A DNA stretch of 64,000 nt from Allodiplogaster sudhausi (Eukaryota > Nematoda > Chromadorea > Rhabditida > Diplogasteridae): the NCBI GenBank assembly GCA_945643635.1, contig CALZFC010000017.1, forward strand, positions 1,605,501 through 1,669,500, read 5' to 3'. A program made the translations under genes and the position numbers. Below are positions 59,169-64,000 of this stretch, piece by piece (position 1 is the stretch's first letter; each line of letters opens with the position of its first letter). The notes beneath the pieces are model-generated. The model made no database searches. It was not told the DNA's origin and saw only the letters and a program-made list of their open reading frames with translations.

Positions 59169-59833
59169 CTTCTGAACTACAGCATTTTTTATGTTATTTT
59201 ATAATTACTTTTATTTTTTTTCGTATTTTAATCTCTAAAAGATAAAATATATTAAAATAAGTACCTTGCAAGTATCTGAGAGGGATTCTCGTACAAGTAA
59301 GCTCGAAAGGTTTCGTGACTTTGACTTCTTGCGTCCTCACGTTCTTCTAGCTACTCGTTGCGAAACATCTTACACTTCATTTTAAATTTATAGAACTTCG
59401 TAGGCTCACGATTTCTCTCTCCCTTTCTTTCACTATCCATAATTACTTTGATTCATCTGATCATGTGTAAATCTCCCTTTTTGTACTTGGTGTGCAGCTG
59501 TTTGCTCCTTACTACTGTTTAAAATATATGATTAGATTTTCAACCCAAAGTAGACTTGACGAGAGACACCATTTCTTCGAAGGAATCTCGTTTACCTTAT
59601 TCCTTCCAGGTGTTGGCACAAAAGGAGCGGAAAGCAGGTATTCGCAAAATGAAAAAAAACAAACAATGTGTTGCCTTTACACTTACTTTCAAGACAAATA
59701 CGTAGCTTACATTTGTAAGAAAACTTGTACCAGCGTTAGAGTAAAAACAGCTTTATCATTCTCTTCTGCGAAATGGAGGCTTCCTGATGAGGGTTGTGCA
59801 GGAACACGTGGATGGAGCCATCCTGCAAGATAT

Positions 59834-60636
59834 TATGAGAGATAATTGACAATTTATGCATGCCAAATAGATGATTTCTTGCAGTGCAGCGAACGAACGA
59901 AGAGCCACCTTGAGTGTGACAGCTTGCGCAGCGGGATATTAGAGAGAGGGCTTCTATTTTTCAATGGCTTTCATAGAGGGGGGTACTATTAGAGAGGGTT
60001 CTAAGAAAGAGGGGGTACTAATAGAGAAAATACGGTAATCTAAAAAATATAAAATATTTTCAGTTTGTGTCAAAACATCTCTCCCGAAAATCTCGCGTTT
60101 CTAAATCACTCGATATGTCCCACATAAGGAATCCGGCCTTTTTGAGCTTACTCTTACATATTCGCGTAAACTGTCCGTTTCATCCGTTTGTAGAACGTTG
60201 TGCCTACCGACGGCAAATGTTTCTAAGGGCTAGGTTTCAATCAGCACTAGTTGTGCTGGATGCTAATTGAAAGTGCAAAGGAAAGTGAGATCATGACAGA
60301 GATCTTAAGAAAGACAACCACCGAAAAAAAAGCTTAAAGTTTGCCACAACTTTGTCCTAGGAATTGGGAACATTGCGTTAATAAATAGCATGAGAATAAC
60401 AAATATATATAATTTTGAAGTAATCTTCTTTTCACGACACGCCTCTTCCTGAACTACGTTTACTTCACCAGATATGAACAAGAGATAATAAACCCCGATA
60501 CAGATTGCTAACTAATTCAACACGACAACAAGACGCAGATATTGAAATAAATCTAAAAGGAATGGGGATGGCGTTTGATAGCAATCGTCTTTAAATGCAG
60601 TTTAAAAAAGAATGTTTTAATCTTTCGCATGAAGAA
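59834..60636. repeat. Palindrome flank: MITE fragment and degenerate arm copy
   Basis: 59930-60036 is one end of a TACCGTATTTT-family MITE (ending GAGAAAATACGGTA). From ~60110 the sequence parallels arm 2 55890-56880 in the same orientation, more diverged (CCGACGGCAAATGTTTCTAA, GGCTAGGTTTCAATCAGCAC), and leads into the last exon of copy D. Confidence 0.65.
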
Positions 60637-60801
60637 TCAAACGATAAAGAATGCTCGGTAGATTAGAAGATTCGCTCCCGTAATCGCCGCGTGTTCGGAT
60701 ATTAAAGAAGATGCGGTGTCTTCTGGCTAAAAAAAGGAGGAATAAACATAAATGTAATAATTATAAACAATATAAAACGAGGCCATAGTCGTCAAATTTT
60801 C

Positions 60802-62262
60802 GGGTGGATTCTATTTGCGCGCAGACACTTGCGCACAGACACTTACGCACACGGGACATTTGCGCACAAGGACAGTTGCGCCAAGGACAGTTGCGCACAA
60901 GGACAGTTGCGCACAAGGACAGTTGCGCAAAAGGACACTTGCGCACAGACACTTGCGCATACGGACATTTGCGCACAAAAAGTTTTCGTGACCTCTAGGG
61001 AGATCATTATGGTAACTTTTGGGGATACTGTTGGTAACTTATGGGGAAACCTTTTGGTAACCTTTGAGGACTCTTTTGGTAACTTCTGGATATCAGAGAC
61101 CCTTATGGCACCTTTTAAGACCAAGCAGGGACCCAACAGAGGACCTTTTTAGACCATTTCAGGGCACTTTTGTATTTCGGTTTGACTACCCAAAGACCCA
61201 AATTTTTCGAAAAAAAAAATTTTTTTGCTGGAACTTGGCCCAGGGCTATTTGATGCGTGGAAATATCAACAATTAACAAGTACTGAGCGAGCAGCCAAGA
61301 GCAACAACAACAAGAACAAAAACAGGGATAGAGGTCCTCAATCTGATTCCACAGATTGAAAGAGACCTCGCCAAGGCTTCTGAATTCCTTGCGCCGAAGG
61401 AACTTCGCTAGGTAGTCCTCATATCTCTCGTTGATACCGTACTTCTTTGATACCGTACTTCTTCTTCGCAACTGCCTTCGATCCAGAAGATGACCGACAC
61501 GCTCCTCGATGATTCGTTTTCCTCGCACGAAACAACCCCCAAGAAGAGATTTCTAGCCAATTTGGAGGGAATTTGTAATTTACCGTAAACGTACCGTAAC
61601 TTCCGAAAATGACGAAATCGAGAAAAACTGACGTCATATTCGGTTTCCTCGCATCAAATAGGTTCCAGCAAAAAATTTTTTTTCGAAAAATGTGGGTCTT
61701 TGGGTAGTCAAACCGAAATAGTGCCAGTAAACATAATAAAAGCCATTTGCCATCATATGTTGTCTGTAACTTTTTATACTTTGGGAGAAAATGTGCAAAT
61801 TCATGCGAGTAAGTGCAAATATTAATTGAAAGCGGTCCCCATGGAAATGTTCAAGGGATCCAAATGAATCCCTAAGAGGTCCCTAAATGTTACAAACTGG
61901 TCCCCAAACGTTGCCAAAAATGTCCTTAGAGTCATCTCAGAATGGTTCTAAAAGGCTCCAAAAGTTAATAAAAACATCCCCAAAAGTTACCTAAAGTTTC
62001 CCCAAAAGTTACCAAAATGGTCCCCCAAAAAGGTCACAAAAACTTGTGCGCAAGTTTCCGTGTGCGCAAGTGTCCGTGTGCGCAAATGTACATGTGCGCA
62101 AATGTACATGTGCGCAAATGTACATGTGCGCAAATGTACATGTGCGCAAGGTACTGTGCGCAAATGTCCCTTGCGCGCAAGTGTTTTTGTGCGCAACTGT
62201 ATGTGCGCAAGTGTCCCAAATGTTTGTGTGCGCAAGTGTCTGCGCGCAAATGTAGTCCACCC
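60802..62262. mobile_element. hAT-like non-autonomous element with TTGCGCAC subterminal repeats
   Basis: 1461 bp, bounded by the exact 8-bp repeat AAATTTTC (60794-60801 and 62263-62270); the empty site is visible as a variant in arm 2 near 56890-56905. Ends are inverted (GGGTGGA-T-TATTTGCGCG). Each end carries ~180-230 bp of 12-18-bp tandem units of ACATTTGCGCACAAGG type, inverted between the ends, as in hAT subterminal transposase sites. The interior has tandem GGGGA-ACTTTTGGTAACC-like steps and a nested inverted element. No transposase. Confidence 0.85.
61160..61735. mobile_element. Nested inverted-repeat element inside the hAT-like element
   Basis: GGTTTGACTACCCAAAGACC near 61179 with following AAATTTTTCGAAAAAA and TTTGCTGGAAC is mirrored by GTTCCAGCAAAA, TTTTTTCGAAAAAT and GGGTCTTTGGGTAGTCAAAC ending near 61720. 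Arms of roughly 55-70 bp flank ~400 bp of non-coding DNA. Confidence 0.6.
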
Positions 62263-62884
62263 AAATTTTCGTAATGGCGGTAAATTTTTTCCATATGTAT
62301 TCATCATTCTCCACTATGATACACCTTTTTCATGATAAGTGCATTCATTTGATCACATTTTTTTTGTTTTTAATTGATCCACACATTTGTCCGAAAGATG
62401 CTGATATTACACACAGAAAATTATTTGGTTGTATTTAACAAAATGATTTACAGATATATTATGAGAATCTGAACATGCAGAATATTTTGTGAAAACGGCG
62501 CAGGCATTCTGTACCCTCCGAGGTACATTTTGTAAAATAAGCGAATTGGGCCGGAAGCGCCCCATTCAGCTGCTGTTTTTCTCTCTGTTTTGCTTTTTTT
62601 CTCTGCCCCTCTTGATAAAACTGCCTATATCTCTTCATATCTTTTTTTCTCTCAGCTTTCCTCTACCCAACGATACCTGTTTCTCCATTGTTCTAGCATT
62701 TTAAAGCCCATTGTAAATTACTTTTATACGGCATTCCATAGTTTCTGAAATTTTTATATCTTTTTCTGCTTATTTATCTCTCTGTCTATCTAAATAGAAA
62801 TAAATGTCATTAAAAATCGCAAAAATCGATAATTTAGCTAACCTGTGACGGCAGTGATGATGGAGTCGTCGTCGTTGCTTGTAC

Positions 62885-63090
62885 CTGGGGGTAGGCAGAG
62901 AGGGAGAGAGAGAGAAAGACATTTTGTTCCCGACCGGACCCGAACCACCACCCCCCCCCCCGCGCAACTAAATGAGTGTTTGAGATAATTGCCAATTATC
63001 AATTACAAGAAGCTCTGTACATACATTGCGAGTATACATGCACCCATTTGTCTTGTTCGCTGCGTTGAGAGAGAGAGAAAGGGAGAAAGG

Positions 63091-63124
<34 letters not shown>

Positions 63125-63125
63125 T
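62885..63125. repeat. GA-rich tracts in the copy D intron
   Basis: Purine runs at 62893-62920 and 63066-63124 separated by a C-run (CACCCCCCCCCCC) near 62949 and AT-rich sequence. Confidence 0.75.
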
Positions 63126-64000
63126 TAGGGGTAGATAATGAAAGAAATGTCATTTTTTGGAAGAAAATCATGCTGAATTTTATGGTGGACTAACATGTGC
63201 ATATTAAATAAAGTGTACAAATTAACAGCTTTATAATCGCATGGTGAATAAATGAGCCCACCTCCTTCGTCACGTTGCTCGTATCTTCTGGAGCTTCGTC
63301 GTAGCACAGCGCGCTCGTATATATTTATTATTGGCCATCCACGACGCATAGGCTGCCGCGTCGGCCGCATCTTCGTCCGCGTTGCACAGTGCCTTCTCGC
63401 AGATGGTCATGTGCAGGACAGGTATCTCATTGAGTGCGAAATACCTGGCGCGTATAGGGTGCGCCTCAATTTTGACGAACACTCAATCTCACTGCTTTGT
63501 CCAACTACTCTACCGCAGGCGGCTAGCAAATTCAGGAAAAATTATTTTCCCATTGCTTCTTTAAATTTGGATTGGGCCAATTGTTCTTCTTATGGTTAGT
63601 TAGATATGTCGGTTTAGTAATAAACCGAATTTGGCGAGTCTGACGAAAACGAAATGCAGCCGCGCTTTATTATGTCGCTGAAATAATGTATGAACATGTA
63701 GCAGAAAGTGCCCTGCAAACAGTGGCTACTAGCTGTATACCCGGAGCATACGTTTGACCTAACCTCGCACGTAGAGCCGTTGGCGTTTGTGTTGCATGTA
63801 ATAAATTTGCTCCTGTTCAGTGACAACTGCGTAAGCGCCAAATCTCGATTGCATCGGCTTCCCTGATCATTATTTTCAACTTATTTTGATATCTAACGAA
63901 ATAAACTGCCAGAATAAATCCGCTAAAACTGACTGTTTACTCATTAAAACGTTTCGAGAAGTGAAACAACTGACGTTCGAACAAATGCAGACGATCTGCG

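Larger units (their letters stand above)
54597..59833. repeat. Palindrome arm 2 (right)
   Basis: Inverse partner of 41115-46014, about 340 bp longer. The extra length is a complete hAT MITE with flanks (58325-58735 region) and ~55 bp near 55010-55065. It contains hydroxylase exon copy (54652-54727), SLC17 remnant, MITE fragment (55549-55632) and Cys-rich gene copy C. 55640-56740 is unannotated arm DNA with no gene seen. Confidence 0.9.
60637..64000 (-). pseudogene. ET-module-like Cys-rich secreted protein, copy D (5' end beyond window)
   Basis: Last exon 60726-60637 is intact (PEDTASSL...GANLLIYRAFFIV). The previous exon ends at 63262 and carries ~5 extra bases near 63317-63330 (GTATATATTT against GTGCTATT in copy C) that shift the frame after WMANN. 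More upstream exons follow to the right edge; their Cys framework is recognisable and the TGC lost in copy A is intact. The last intron (60727-63261) was enlarged by a hAT-like element. Probably non-functional. Confidence 0.7.

Noticed and set aside
61115..61637. Minus-strand frames of 72-137 codons
   Set aside because: Lie in the nested element, overlap its inverted arms and show no transposase motif.
60829..62335. Tandem short repeats resembling a CRISPR array, and frames such as RKCTCAQMYMCA
   Set aside because: Units are 12-18 bp without unique spacers and are mirrored at the two ends of an element with an 8-bp target duplication; this is a eukaryotic transposon.

Overview
The window looks like nuclear DNA from a nematode. 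It carries spliced genes with short exons and no rRNA or tRNA genes. The families present are nematode-typical: Srx-like and other serpentine chemoreceptors, a DUF273-type glycosyltransferase, ShKT secreted proteins and ET-module-like Cys-rich secreted proteins. Several start codons sit 6-25 nt after a TTTTCAG-like acceptor, as expected for spliced-leader trans-splicing or short 5' UTR introns. The species cannot be named from the sequence. Exon models below were hand-built from reading phase; in most genes every junction keeps frame.

Layout. 0-1.3 kb: 5' part of an Srx-like GPCR (-). 1.9-11.8 kb: two divergent ionotropic glutamate-receptor-family genes (iGluR-1 on -, iGluR-2 on +) flanking a small ShKT secreted gene; the repeats around them are mirrored. 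13.1-16.5 kb: two more ShKT copies (-) from a ~1.6 kb unit seen three times. 17.6-20.9 kb: DUF273-type glycosyltransferase (-). 22.1-23.2 kb: an extraordinary Cys/Gly-rich secreted protein (-). 26.5-31.4 kb: SLC17-type MFS transporter (+) with two related MITEs in its introns. 32.6-33.7 kb: a ~98-bp satellite built almost entirely of perfect heat-shock-element pentamers. 36.5-40.4 kb: intact serpentine receptor (+). 41.1-59.8 kb: a large imperfect palindrome (arms ~4.9 and ~5.2 kb, spacer ~8.6 kb). 59.8-64 kb: further copies of the same units, split by a hAT-like element.

The palindrome arms carry a multi-module Cys-rich secreted gene, a copied 3' end of the SLC17 gene and one exon of an aromatic amino acid hydroxylase. 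The inner boundary of the left arm falls a few bases past the donor of the preceding hydroxylase exon, and the exons for the catalytic iron site were not found in the window. The spacer holds the 5' half of the hydroxylase, an 11-exon gene of unknown family and a third, direct copy of the Cys-rich gene; a fourth copy runs off the right edge. Each copy carries a different lesion.

The genes do not form an operon. Several would fit neurons or the body surface (receptors, a vesicular-type transporter, monoamine synthesis), but nothing shows they work together. The observations most worth following are the HSE satellite, the decaying palindrome, the high share of GC-AG introns and the ~70 % cysteine protein core.
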